DNA of 64,000 bases from Devosia sp. Lineage in GTDB: Bacteria; Pseudomonadota; Alphaproteobacteria; Rhizobiales; Devosiaceae. Of the stretch, positions 57,030-64,000 are shown piece by piece. The stretch lies in contig NZ_JAQGJV010000074.1 in the NCBI RefSeq assembly GCF_028290435.1, positions 186,001-250,000 on the forward strand, read 5' to 3'. Under the pieces are notes generated by a model. It was not told the origin of the DNA. It did not search any database and was given only the letters and a program-made list of their open reading frames with translations. Each line of letters starts with the position of its first letter. Position 1 is the stretch's first letter. The position numbers and the translations under genes were made by a program.

Positions 57030-58250
57030 ATGGACCGGACCGACGACAGTTTTGAAATCAAGGCAGGCACCGGCGGCGATGTCGCCGGCATGTTCGCCGA
57101 ATTCTCCACCGCTTTCGAGGAGTTCAAGCGCACCAATAACCAGCGCCTGGGCGAAATCGAAAAGCGCGGCAGCGCCGATGGCCTGCTGGAAGGCAAGCTC
57201 GACCGGCTCAATGCCGTGCTCGACGGGCAGAAATCGGCGATGGATCGCGCGCTGGCCGACAAGTCGCGGCCGCTGCTCGATGGCAAATCGGGCGGACATG
57301 GCGGCGAATACAAGGACGCCTTCTCGGCTTATGTGAAGCGCGGCGAAGAGAAGGCGCTGTCGGTGGGCGTCAATGCCGATGGCGGCTTTGTGGTGCCGGC
57401 CGAAACCGAGACTGAAATCACCCGCATGCTGACCTCGGTGTCGCCCATCCGCGCTATTGCGGGTGTGCGGCAGGTGTCCGGTTCGGTCTACAAGCGGGCC
57501 ATTTCGCTGACCGGGCCGGCAACGGGCTGGGTGGGTGAGACAGCGGCGCGCCCGACCACCAATTCGCAGACGCTGGGCGAGCTGAACTATCCGACCATGG
57601 AACTCTACGCCATGCCGGCGGCGACCTCGGCCTTCCTCGACGATGCGGCAGTGGATGTCGGGCAGTGGATCGCCGACGAGGTCAATGCGGCCTTCGCTGC
57701 GCAGGAAACTACGGCATTTGTGTCCGGTGACGGCGTCAATAAGCCCAAGGGCTTTCTGGCTTCGACCACGGTGGCCGAGGCGAGCTGGAGCTGGGGTAAT
57801 CTGGGCTATGTCGCCACCGGAGCAGCCGGCGCTCTGCCGACCACGAGCGCCAGCGACGTGCTGATCGACCTGGTCTATGCGCTCAAGGCCGGCTATCGCC
57901 AGAACGCCAACTGGGTGATGAACCGCAAGACGCAGGGCTCGCTGCGCAAGCTCAAGGACGCCGACGGCAACTATCTGTGGCAGCCGGCGGCGAGTGCGGA
58001 TGGCAAGGCCCGGTTCATGGGCTTTGAGCTGGTGGAGGCGGAGGACATGCCGAATATTGGGGCAAGTTCGCTGTCGGTGGCGTTCGGTGATTTCAAGCGT
58101 GGGTATCTGATCGTGGATCGCCAGGGCGTGAGCGTGCTGCGCGATCCGTTCTCGAGCAAGCCATATGTGCTGTTTTATACGACCAAGCGGGTCGGTGGCG
58201 GGGTGGCGGATTTTGACGCGATCAAGCTGCTGAAGTTCGCGGCGAGCTAA
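57030..58250 (+). CDS. GTA major capsid protein (HK97 fold)
   Basis: 406 aa. The N-terminal ~100 residues are charged helix, the scaffold (delta) region removed by the protease. From about residue 105 it is a typical HK97 capsid: GVNADGGFVVPAETETEI, MLTSVSPIRAIAGVRQVSG, ALKAGYRQNANWVMNRKTQGSLRKLKD and GYLIVDRQGVSVLRDPFSSKPYVLFYTTKRVGGGV. AAAGGA precedes the ATG. Confidence 0.95.
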   Translation: MDRTDDSFEIKAGTGGDVAGMFAEFSTAFEEFKRTNNQRLGEIEKRGSADGLLEGKLDRLNAVLDGQKSAMDRALADKSRPLLDGKSGGHGGEYKDAFSAYVKRGEEKALSVGVNADGGFVVPAETETEITRMLTSVSPIRAIAGVRQVSGSVYKRAISLTGPATGWVGETAARPTTNSQTLGELNYPTMELYAMPAATSAFLDDAAVDVGQWIADEVNAAFAAQETTAFVSGDGVNKPKGFLASTTVAEASWSWGNLGYVATGAAGALPTTSASDVLIDLVYALKAGYRQNANWVMNRKTQGSLRKLKDADGNYLWQPAASADGKARFMGFELVEAEDMPNIGASSLSVAFGDFKRGYLIVDRQGVSVLRDPFSSKPYVLFYTTKRVGGGVADFDAIKLLKFAAS

Positions 58251-58266
58251 AAGCAAGCACTGAGCT

Positions 58267-58383
58267 AAGCCCCTCCCCTTGAGGGGGGGGTGGGGGGAGT
58301 ATGCAACGGGAGTGGCGGGCCTGGGGCTCCACGCCTGCGGATAGTTCCCCCCACCCTGGCCCTCCCCTCAAGGGGGAGGGGAC
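58267..58383. repeat. Two GC-rich palindromic repeats inside the GTA operon
   Basis: Units at about 58267-58302 and 58344-58383 lie between the capsid and connector genes. They belong to the same family as 1-118 and 4674-4716; the second is nearly identical to 1-33. Confidence 0.8.
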
Positions 58384-58430
58384 GCTGGAGCGGACAGCTC
58401 GGCGCAAATCCAACGATCAGGAAAATCATC

Positions 58431-58997
58431 ATGACGTCATACCTTCTCGCGGGGCCCGCGGAGGAGCCGGTTTCGCTTGTCGAGGCGAAAGGCTTTCTCA
58501 AGGTCGAGGACGACGCCGAGGATGGGTTGATCAGCACGCTGATCAGCGCGGCGCGATTGCATATCGAGGGTGTCACCGGGCGAGCGCTGCTGGCGCAGAA
58601 CTGGCGGGTGGTGCTGGATCGGTGGCCGGCCAATCGCATGGTCAAGCTGCCGGTGGGGCCGTTTATCAGCCTGACCGAGATCAATGCCTATGACGATGGC
58701 GGCGGCGCGCATGCGATCGGGATGGCGCAGTTTTTCGCCGAACCGGATCGGTTGCTGCTGCCGCTCAATGTGGCGGGGATGCCTAGCCTGCGCGAGCGGC
58801 AGGGGCTGGAGATCGACTATGTGGCCGGTTTCGGAACGGAGCCCGGGGAGGTGCCGGTCGATATCCGCCAGGCGCTGCTGGTGCTGGTGGCATACTGGTT
58901 CGAGCATCGCGATGCGGTGATTGTGGCCGGGTCCGGATCGGTGGTGCCCACAGGGTTTGACCTTCTCGTGTCCAGGCATCGGCAGGCGCGGCTATGA
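58431..58997 (+). CDS. GTA head-tail connector (gp6-type)
   Basis: 188 aa. It begins with the pattern of phage head-tail connectors: EEPVSLVEAKGFLKVEDDAEDGLISTLISAARLHIEGVTGRAL, followed by a conserved WRVVLDRWP and DIRQALLVLVAYWFEHRDAV. It adapts the portal to the tail. The frame is open upstream into the repeat DNA, but only from the ATG at 58431 is the protein family-like. Confidence 0.88.
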   Translation: MTSYLLAGPAEEPVSLVEAKGFLKVEDDAEDGLISTLISAARLHIEGVTGRALLAQNWRVVLDRWPANRMVKLPVGPFISLTEINAYDDGGGAHAIGMAQFFAEPDRLLLPLNVAGMPSLRERQGLEIDYVAGFGTEPGEVPVDIRQALLVLVAYWFEHRDAVIVAGSGSVVPTGFDLLVSRHRQARL

Positions 58998-59335
58998 GCG
59001 AGCGCATTCCGCCGATCGGCACGATGACGGACCGGGTGCAAATCCGGCGCAAGGAAATGACCGGCGAGGACGAGGGTGGGCACACCACGCTTTATGTGCC
59101 GATGGCCACGGTGTGGGCGCGCGTGCGCAGCTTGACGGGGCGGAGAATGGAGCAGGCGGACGGGCGTGCGGTTGGCATTTCGCACAGCGTGGTGATGCGG
59201 TTTCGGCCCGATCTGGGACCGGGAGATCGCATCGTCTATCGCGGACGCAATCTCGATGTGGTGACGGCGGCGGACCTCAATGGGCGACGGGCGTATTTGA
59301 GCTGCGCCTGCAATGAAACCAGTTTTGCGGGGTAG
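58994..59335 (+). CDS. GTA head-tail adaptor / head closure protein (gp7-type)
   Basis: 113 aa of the SPP1 gp16/HK97 gp10 head-closure type: MTDRVQIRRKEMTGEDEGG, TVWARVRSLTGRRMEQADGR and IVYRGRNLDVVTAADLNGRRAYLSC. The start overlaps the previous stop by four bases. Confidence 0.85.
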   Translation: MSERIPPIGTMTDRVQIRRKEMTGEDEGGHTTLYVPMATVWARVRSLTGRRMEQADGRAVGISHSVVMRFRPDLGPGDRIVYRGRNLDVVTAADLNGRRAYLSCACNETSFAG

Positions 59336-59338
59336 ACC

Positions 59339-59734
59339 ATGCACGCCATTGTTGAGCTGCAGGGCGCGCTGGTGGGCGCGCTGAATGCGGACGCCGACCT
59401 GGTAGCGCTGATCGGCTCCGGCGCGGTGTTCGATGCGCCGCCGAAGGGGCGGAGTGGGGCCTATATTGTGGTGGCGCGGCATGATGCGCTGGCCCGGGAT
59501 GGCGACGGCGCGCCGGGGTACGACCATCGGGTTTTGCTGCATGTGTGGCATGGCGAGGCCAGCCGCAAGGCGGTGCTGGCGGTGGCCGAGCGGGTGGTGG
59601 CTGTGGCGCTGGGTGAGCTCGGCGCGACGGGGCTGGTGGTGACGCATCGCCAGCATGTGCGCACCGATACGGTAATCCAGAACGGGCAGGCGCGGGCGGC
59701 GGTGACGCTGCGGTTTTTGAGTGAGGCGGGGTAG
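59339..59734 (+). CDS. GTA tail terminator (DUF3168, gp8-type)
   Basis: 131 aa. The DUF3168 pattern is present: LQGALVGALNADADLVALIGSGAVFDAPP, then HRVLLHVWHGEASRKAVLAVAERV and a final AAVTLRFLSEAG. It caps the tail tube and joins it to the head. It starts three bases after the previous stop. Confidence 0.88.
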   Translation: MHAIVELQGALVGALNADADLVALIGSGAVFDAPPKGRSGAYIVVARHDALARDGDGAPGYDHRVLLHVWHGEASRKAVLAVAERVVAVALGELGATGLVVTHRQHVRTDTVIQNGQARAAVTLRFLSEAG

Positions 59735-59770
59735 GGGCGGTGGTCATTCGCCGAATGGGGTTCGTCGAGA

Positions 59771-59960
59771 ACACCCCCACCTACCTCCCCCATCAAAGGG
59801 GGAGGTTTCTCTCCACTCGTTTGACTCGATCCAGTTCAACCCACCGGCAGACACCTCCCCCTTGATGGGGGAGGCTGGGAGGGGGTGATGGGAGCCACAA
59901 TGCCGGATTGGGGCCAAACATCCCCCCACCCTTGATCCCTCCCCGCAAGGGGGAGGGTGT
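59771..59960. repeat. Cluster of GC-rich palindromic repeats inside the GTA operon
   Basis: Units lie at 59771-59808, 59828-59902 and 59921-59960. The middle 75-base unit differs from 3176-3250 at only two positions. The cluster fills the whole gap between tail terminator and tail tube genes; no gene is supported here. Confidence 0.85.
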
Positions 59961-59991
59961 CGACTGATACCTTCAACACAGGACACATCTC

Positions 59992-60405
59992 ATGGCAGCC
60001 CAGAGCGGCAAGGACATGCTTTTGAAGCTCGACCAGACCGGGTCGGGCAGTTTTCTGACGGTGGCGGGACTGCGGACGCGGGCGTTGGCGTTCAATGCCT
60101 CGACGGTCGATACGACCGACCAGGAAAGCGCCGGGCGCTGGCGCGAGTTGCTGGCCGGCGGCGGGGTGAAGAAAGCCTCGGTGAGCGGCTCGGGGATTTT
60201 CAAGGATGGCGCGTCGGATGCGCAAATTCGCACGCTGTTCTTTGGCGGTACCATTCGGAACTGGCAGTTGATCATCCCGGATTTTGGGGTTGTCCAGGGG
60301 CCGTTTCAGATCACGGCGCTGGAATTTTCGGCGGATCATGCGGGGGAAGTAACGTTCGACCTGGCGCTGGAAAGCGCGGGGGAAGTGACGTTTACGGTGA
60401 TTTAG
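59992..60405 (+). CDS. GTA major tail (tube) protein (gp9-type)
   Basis: 137 aa. Tail-tube family related to TP901-1: GKDMLLKLDQTGSGSFLTVAGLRTRALAFN, TDQESAGRWRELLAGGGVKKASVSGSG and a final beta strand rich in V, T and F. It forms the stacked hexamers of the tail. CAGGACACATCTC precedes the ATG. Confidence 0.9.
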   Translation: MAAQSGKDMLLKLDQTGSGSFLTVAGLRTRALAFNASTVDTTDQESAGRWRELLAGGGVKKASVSGSGIFKDGASDAQIRTLFFGGTIRNWQLIIPDFGVVQGPFQITALEFSADHAGEVTFDLALESAGEVTFTVI

Positions 60406-60425
60406 GCGGGGCCTTGAGGAGGCAA

Positions 60426-60503
60426 ACACCCTCACCCGTCTCGCTTCGCGAGCCACCCTCTCCCCGACGGGGAGAAGGTGGCCCGGGGGCCGGATGAGGG
60501 TGT
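60426..60503. repeat. Imperfect palindrome between tail tube and chaperone genes
   Basis: ACACCCTCACCC at the left and GATGAGGGTGT at the right enclose a nested hairpin (CTCCCCGACGGGGAG). This is a different repeat type from the TTGAGG family, though similar elements are common in Hyphomicrobiales. Confidence 0.7.
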
Positions 60504-60534
60504 CTGCCTCTCCAGAACAATCAAAGGAAACACC

Positions 60535-60849
60535 ATGGCGAATACGCAACGTGGCGAAGTCGATGCGGTTATCGGCGGCGAGCGCAAGACACTGTGCCTG
60601 ACCCTCGGCGCGCTCGCCGAACTGGAGGCCCGATTGCAGGCGGGGGATCTCGTGGGGCTCGCCGAGCGCTTCTCCGACGGGCGGGTTTCGGCGCGGGATT
60701 TGACCGCCATCCTGGGAGCGGGACTGCGGGGTGGTGGCAATGCCATCACGGATGACGACCTCGCGCGGCTGAGCATCGAGGGCGGGCTCAAGGGCGCGGC
60801 GGAGATCGCCGCAAGGCTGCTCAAGGCAACGTTTGGAGAGGCGGCGTGA
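60535..60849 (+). CDS. GTA gp10-type protein (tail assembly chaperone-like)
   Basis: 104 aa: GEVDAVIGGERKTLCLTLGALAELEARLQAGDLVGLAERFSDGR and a C-terminal GGLKGAAEIAARLLKATFG. This fits the family annotated as gene transfer agent protein / Phage_TAC_11. It is thought to act in tail assembly with the next gene, as lambda G/GT does. The ATG follows AAAGGAAACACC. Confidence 0.85.
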   Translation: MANTQRGEVDAVIGGERKTLCLTLGALAELEARLQAGDLVGLAERFSDGRVSARDLTAILGAGLRGGGNAITDDDLARLSIEGGLKGAAEIAARLLKATFGEAA

Positions 60850-61037
60850 CGCCGTTTCCCTGGGAGGCGGCGATGCGGTTCGGGTTTGGGGTGCTGCGGC
60901 TGTCGTCCGAGGCGTTCTGGCGGCTGACGCCGCGCGAACTGGCTGCGGCCTGGACCGCAATTGCCGGCGAACAGGTGCAGGCGCCGGCGCGCGCCGCGCT
61001 GGATGACTTGATGGAGAGATTTCCCGATGGCCGATGA
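60846..61037 (+). CDS. Small tail assembly chaperone (rcc01693-like)
   Basis: 63 aa: PFPWEAAMRFGFGVLRLSSEAFWRLTPRELAAAWTA is the hallmark of the small GTA protein next to gp10. The GTG start overlaps the preceding stop by four bases, and its end overlaps the tape measure start by 11 bases. Confidence 0.82.
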   Translation: MTPFPWEAAMRFGFGVLRLSSEAFWRLTPRELAAAWTAIAGEQVQAPARAALDDLMERFPDGR

Positions 61038-61566
61038 GACGCTTCTCGATAGTTTCCGTGCGGAAATGAGTGACAGCGAGCGTGAACTGGACCGCCTTCG
61101 CGACCTCGGGACCGGCGTGGCGCGCACGCTCAGTTCGGCGCTTCAGGGCGCGATGGGCGACGGTAAGTCGCTCAAGAACCTGCTGGGCGATATCGCTAAA
61201 TCTTTCACCGATATCGCGCTCAAGGCGGCACTCAAGCCGGTTGGGACCCTCGTGGGTGGGCTCGTTGAGAACCTGTTCACGGCGACCAATCCATCGGTGA
61301 AGCCGTTTGCCAAGGGAGGGGTGATTGCTTCGCCGGGATACTTCCCGATGGGCGGCGGGCTGGGGCTGGCGGGCGAGGCTGGGCCGGAAGCGATCATGCC
61401 GTTGCAGCGCGGGAGCGATGGGCGGTTGGGCGTCAGCGGGGGCGGCGGCGGGGTCAATGTGACATTCAATGTGACGGCCAGCGATGCGCGTAGCTTCATG
61501 ACCAGTGAGGCTGACGTGAGCGCGATGCTGCTCAGGGCCGTGAAGCGAGGGACGCGCGCGAGTTAG
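61027..61566 (+). CDS. Short GTA tail tape measure protein (gp11-type)
   Basis: 179 aa. The N-terminus is helical (DSERELDRLRDLGTGVARTLSSAL), the middle hydrophobic (LKAALKPVGTLVGGLVENLF) and the C-terminus contains the lambda-type tape-measure motif FAKGGVIASPGYFPMGGGLGLAGEAGPEAIMPL. Phage tape measures are usually over 600 aa; GTA ones are short, implying a short tail. Confidence 0.85.
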   Translation: MADETLLDSFRAEMSDSERELDRLRDLGTGVARTLSSALQGAMGDGKSLKNLLGDIAKSFTDIALKAALKPVGTLVGGLVENLFTATNPSVKPFAKGGVIASPGYFPMGGGLGLAGEAGPEAIMPLQRGSDGRLGVSGGGGGVNVTFNVTASDARSFMTSEADVSAMLLRAVKRGTRAS

Positions 61567-61593
61567 CGTTTCGGGCGAACCCGTCCAAAACGA

Positions 61594-61681
61594 GGCGTCA
61601 TTCCCGCGCAAGCGGGAGCCTATTCTTCTCTTATTTGCCACCTCCCCAAGAGTGGGTTCCCGCTTGCGCGGGAATGACGCC
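61594..61681. repeat. 27-base inverted repeat upstream of the distal tail gene
   Basis: 61594-61620 and 61655-61681 are reverse complements with one mismatch, separated by 34 bases. The arm contains the common GTCATTCCCGCG...CGGGAA core seen in many proteobacterial genomes. It fills most of the gap between tape measure and distal tail genes. No T-run follows. Confidence 0.8.
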
Positions 61682-61715
61682 GTGGTTGGGAGGCGGCTGG
61701 AACAGGATTTTTCTC

Positions 61716-62336
61716 ATGGCTTTTCACGCTGTGCGCTTTCCGCTGGACGTTGCGCTGGGCGCGCGGGGTGGGCCGGAGCGCAGGACGGATGTGGTGACGC
61801 TGGCGAGCGGGGCTGAGGAGCGCAATGGGCGCTGGCGGCATTCGCGGCGGCGCTACAATGCGGGCTATGGCGTCAAATCGCGGGCAGATATGCAGGCGGT
61901 GCTGGCGTTTTTCGAGGAACGGCGCGGGCGCCTGCATGGGTTTTTGTGGCGCGACGGGCTGGATTATTCGTCCGGCGGTGCCGTGCCGGGGCCGAGCAAT
62001 CAGCGGATTGGGACCGGGGACGGTAGCCAGACCAGTTTTCAGTTGAGCAAGACGTATGGGGCGAGTTTCGATCCGTATTTGCGGCCGATCACGCGGCCGG
62101 TGGCGGGCTCGGTGCGGATGGCGGTGGCGGGCAGCGAACTGCTGAGCGGCTGGACGGTGGATGTGGCGACCGGGGTCGTCGGGTTTTCGGTGGCGCCGGC
62201 CAATGGGGCGGCGGTGACGGCGGGGTTTTTGTTCGATGTGCCGGTGCGGTTCGATACGGATCGGCTGGATATTGAGCTGACCAGTTTTGACGCGGCGGAG
62301 GCGCCCAGCATTCCGCTGGTGGAGATTTTACCATGA
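61716..62336 (+). CDS. GTA distal tail protein (DUF2460/TIGR02217, gp12-type)
   Basis: 206 aa: FHAVRFPLDVALGARGGPERRTDVVTLASGAEERNGRWRHSRRRYNAGYG is the DUF2460 start, and LHGFLWRDGLDYSS and IPLVEILP are family blocks. It forms the distal ring between tube and hub. The ATG at 61716 is chosen; the frame is open 27 codons upstream into the repeat. The stop overlaps the next start. Confidence 0.9.
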   Translation: MAFHAVRFPLDVALGARGGPERRTDVVTLASGAEERNGRWRHSRRRYNAGYGVKSRADMQAVLAFFEERRGRLHGFLWRDGLDYSSGGAVPGPSNQRIGTGDGSQTSFQLSKTYGASFDPYLRPITRPVAGSVRMAVAGSELLSGWTVDVATGVVGFSVAPANGAAVTAGFLFDVPVRFDTDRLDIELTSFDAAEAPSIPLVEILP

Positions 62337-63220
62337 GGACGCTGGATGTTGGCTTCGCGGCGCATATCGTCGGCGGGGAGACGACGCTGGCCAATTGCTG
62401 GCGGATTACGCGGAGCGATGGCGTGGTGCTGGGATTTACCGACCATGACGGGACGCTGACCTTTGACGGCACCGATTTCGGGCCGGCGCACGGCTTGGAC
62501 GGGGCCGAGGCGCCGGCCAAGCTGGGCGGGCAGGTGGATACCAGCCAGGTGCTGGGCGTGCTGCATACCGACGCCATCAGCGAGGACGATATTTTGCTCG
62601 GGCGCTATGACGGGGCGGAGGTCGAAAGCTGGCGGGTGAATTGGGCCGATGTGAGCCAGCGCCTGCTGCTGCGGCGCGATAGCATCGGCGAGATCGTGCG
62701 CGAGGATGGCGTGTTTCGCGCGGAACTGCGTTCGAGCCAGCAGGGGCTCAATGCCCGGCATGGCCGGATTTATCAGGGGCTGTGCGACGCCGAGCTTGGG
62801 GATGCGCGCTGTGGCGTCAATGCTGCGAGTGCTGCGTTTCGCGGGGCGGCGACGGTGGAGGCGGTCGAGGACGCGTACCGGTTGCGGGTGAGCGGGTTGG
62901 CAGGGTTTGAGGCGGGGTGGTTCGCGTTCGGGTCGGCGCTGTGGGGCGCGGGCCGGCGCGAGGGGTTGCGCGACGGGGTCATCGGGCATGCCCGCAATGG
63001 CGCGGCCGATGTGCTGGCGTTTGGCGTCGCGGGTGAGTGGGTCGAGGTGGGCGATACGCTTGCGGTGACGGCAGGGTGCGATCGCCGGTTTAGCACCTGC
63101 AAGACCAGGTTCGGCAATGCGGTCAATTTTCGCGGCTTTCCGCATATTCCGGGTAGCGATTTCGTGTTGCGCCATCCGCGAGCCGGCGATGCGCTCGATG
63201 GGCGGGCGGTGGTGAAATGA
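62333..63220 (+). CDS. GTA baseplate hub protein (DUF2163/TIGR02218, gp13-type)
   Basis: 295 aa. The pattern TTLANCWRITRSDGVVLGFTDHD followed by GAEVESWRVNWADVSQRLLLRRDSIGEI is the DUF2163 start. The C-terminal part carries the paired cysteines (CDAELGDARCGV, CDRRFSTCKTRFGNAVNFRGFPHIPG) typical of the hub, where an Fe-S cluster has been seen in RcGTA. It overlaps both neighbours by four bases. Confidence 0.92.
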   Translation: MRTLDVGFAAHIVGGETTLANCWRITRSDGVVLGFTDHDGTLTFDGTDFGPAHGLDGAEAPAKLGGQVDTSQVLGVLHTDAISEDDILLGRYDGAEVESWRVNWADVSQRLLLRRDSIGEIVREDGVFRAELRSSQQGLNARHGRIYQGLCDAELGDARCGVNAASAAFRGAATVEAVEDAYRLRVSGLAGFEAGWFAFGSALWGAGRREGLRDGVIGHARNGAADVLAFGVAGEWVEVGDTLAVTAGCDRRFSTCKTRFGNAVNFRGFPHIPGSDFVLRHPRAGDALDGRAVVK

Positions 63221-63642
63221 ACGCCGATCTGGTGGTCGCGGCGGCGCGGCTGTGGTTGGGCACGCCTTATCGGCATCAGGCGGCGACGCTGGGTGCCGGG
63301 TGCGATTGCCTCGGGCTGCTGCGCGGGGTGTGGCGCACGCTTTATGGCGATGAGCCGATGGTGGTGCCGCCCTATCGGGCCGATATCCGCGATCCGGCGC
63401 ATGCGGGCGCGCTGAGGGCGGAGGCGGAGCGGTTTCTGGTGCCGGTGAGCGGTGAGCTGGCGGTGGGGCAGGTGCTGCTGTTCCGGCTCAATGGCATGGC
63501 TGAGGCCAAGCATTGCGGGATTTTGGTCGGGTCGGACCGGTTCATTCATGCGCAAGAGCGGCTCGGCGTGGTCGAGGCGAGTTTGACCGAGGCCTGGGCG
63601 CGGCGGGTGAGCGGGCGGTTTGGGTTTCCCGCCGCCAGATAG
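63217..63642 (+). CDS. GTA NlpC/P60 cell-wall peptidase (gp14-type)
   Basis: 141 aa. NlpC/P60 fold with Cys in GCDCLGLLRGVWR (near residue 30) and His in KHCGILVGSDRFIHA (~93). It is part of the tail tip and is expected to cut peptidoglycan peptides during DNA delivery. The start overlaps the hub gene stop by four bases. Confidence 0.9.
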   Translation: MNADLVVAAARLWLGTPYRHQAATLGAGCDCLGLLRGVWRTLYGDEPMVVPPYRADIRDPAHAGALRAEAERFLVPVSGELAVGQVLLFRLNGMAEAKHCGILVGSDRFIHAQERLGVVEASLTEAWARRVSGRFGFPAAR

Positions 63643-63672
63643 CGCCCTTTCTTTTCAGAACAAGGACAATCC

Positions 63673-64000
63673 ATGGCAACGCTTGCGCTTTCGCTGGCTG
63701 GCAATTTCGTTGGTGGGCTGGTGGGCGGGCCGATTGGCGCGACCATTGGGCGGGCGCTGGGGGCGCTGGCGGGGAGTGCCATCGATGGCATGCTGTTTGG
63801 CGAGGACAAGCCGGCGACGACGGGCAGCGATGTGCGGCTGCAGGGCTCGTCGGAGGGCGGGGCGGTGCCGCGGCTTTATGGCTGGAGCCGGCTGAGCGGC
63901 AATATCATCTGGGCCCGCGAGCTGGAAATGCTGAGTGTCGAGAATGCCGGCGCCAAGGGCATGGGCCAGGAGGAGAGCGAGGACGAAGTCGGCGCCAGTT
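63673..64000 (+). CDS. GTA tail-tip/megatron protein (gp15-type), partial at right edge
   Basis: The first 109 codons of a longer gene cut by the window end. The frame is open to position 64000 with no stop. It starts ATLALSLAGNFVGGLVGGPIGATIGRALG, a glycine-rich hydrophobic N-terminus, followed by QGSSEGGAVPRLYGWSRLSGNIIWARELE, the usual start of the large GTA tail-fibre/TIM-barrel protein. The rest is to the right of the window. Confidence 0.88.
   Translation, partial: MATLALSLAGNFVGGLVGGPIGATIGRALGALAGSAIDGMLFGEDKPATTGSDVRLQGSSEGGAVPRLYGWSRLSGNIIWARELEMLSVENAGAKGMGQEESEDEVGAS

Noticed and set aside
56853..58256. Minus-strand open frame opposite the capsid gene
   Set aside because: Antisense shadow of the clear HK97 capsid gene.
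59836..61641. Long minus-strand open frame (601 codons) across GTA tail genes
   Set aside because: It crosses five well-supported plus-strand genes and repeat DNA, and its product is low-complexity Arg/Pro/Ala.
52188..64000. Intact temperate prophage
   Set aside because: No integrase, repressor, replication or lysis genes are visible and the gene order is that of GTAs; a prophage is still possible if such genes lie beyond the right edge.
1..64000. CRISPR array, rRNA or tRNA genes
   Set aside because: I found no regularly spaced short direct repeats with unique spacers and no tRNA-like or rRNA-like sequence by eye; a covariance search was not possible.

Overview
The window is GC-rich (roughly 60-65 percent by eye) and gene-dense. 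Its gene families point to an alphaproteobacterium of the Hyphomicrobiales (Rhizobiales). The markers are a MucR/Ros-type zinc-finger regulator, a rhizobial-type asparaginase, an Mrp/Pha antiporter operon, DUF1491, DUF2336 and DUF6456 proteins, a TIGR03808-like Tat protein and a gene transfer agent (GTA) structural cluster. A Devosia-like genus is my best guess, from gene content only. I saw no rRNA, tRNA, CRISPR array, integrase or transposase.

Region 1 (1-9126) looks like the 3' part of a catabolic operon. An osmoprotectant-type ABC importer (permease, ATPase with C-terminal CBS-like region, permease) is followed by a hydantoinase-like amidohydrolase, an M20 N-carbamoyl-amino-acid hydrolase, a DUF917 / S-methyl-thiohydantoin-desulfurase family protein, a TfoX-N protein and a divergent urocanase that lacks the active-site cysteine. 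This set matches the later steps of ergothioneine (or S-methyl-ergothioneine) breakdown: thiourocanate to thiohydantoin to hydantoin propionate to N-carbamoyl-glutamate to glutamate. The C-S/C-N lyase that would start the pathway and the substrate-binding protein of the importer are not in the window; they may lie to the left.

Region 2 (9133-21562) is mixed housekeeping and accessory material: an epimerase, two small secreted proteins, asparaginase, a GSU2403-family nucleotidyltransferase-fold gene behind an unusual four-site operator-like array, a Tat-exported beta-helix protein, a HerA-like ATPase, a LOG-like protein, a WYL regulator divergent from a VOC protein, an orphan receiver protein and oligopeptidase B.

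Region 3 (21694-31111) holds a complete seven-gene Mrp Na+/H+ antiporter operon (A-G), the MucR-type regulator, a DnaA-domain-IV-like/DUF6456 pair, SufE and a spermidine-synthase-fold methyltransferase.

Region 4 (31336-51984) is cell-envelope rich: a PQQ-type sugar dehydrogenase-like protein, a predicted outer-membrane protein facing an orphan six-repeat curlin-like amyloid candidate, a sensor kinase overlapping a peptidoglycan-binding protein, lipoproteins, a CorC/HlyC-type membrane protein, HupE/UreJ, a DUF1214/DUF1254 pair, a class A penicillin-binding protein, a degenerate GGDEF protein and an Hsp70-like (YegD-type) protein.

Region 5 (52188-64000) is a GTA-type head-tail cluster in canonical order: small and large terminase, portal, head proteins, protease, capsid, connectors, tail tube, chaperones, a very short tape measure, distal tail, hub, NlpC/P60 peptidase and the start of the tail-tip protein. 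It is interrupted between portal and protease by a two-gene, lower-GC insertion that ends in its own UUCG hairpin terminator. It is also peppered with palindromic repeats shared with the catabolic operon at the other end of the window.
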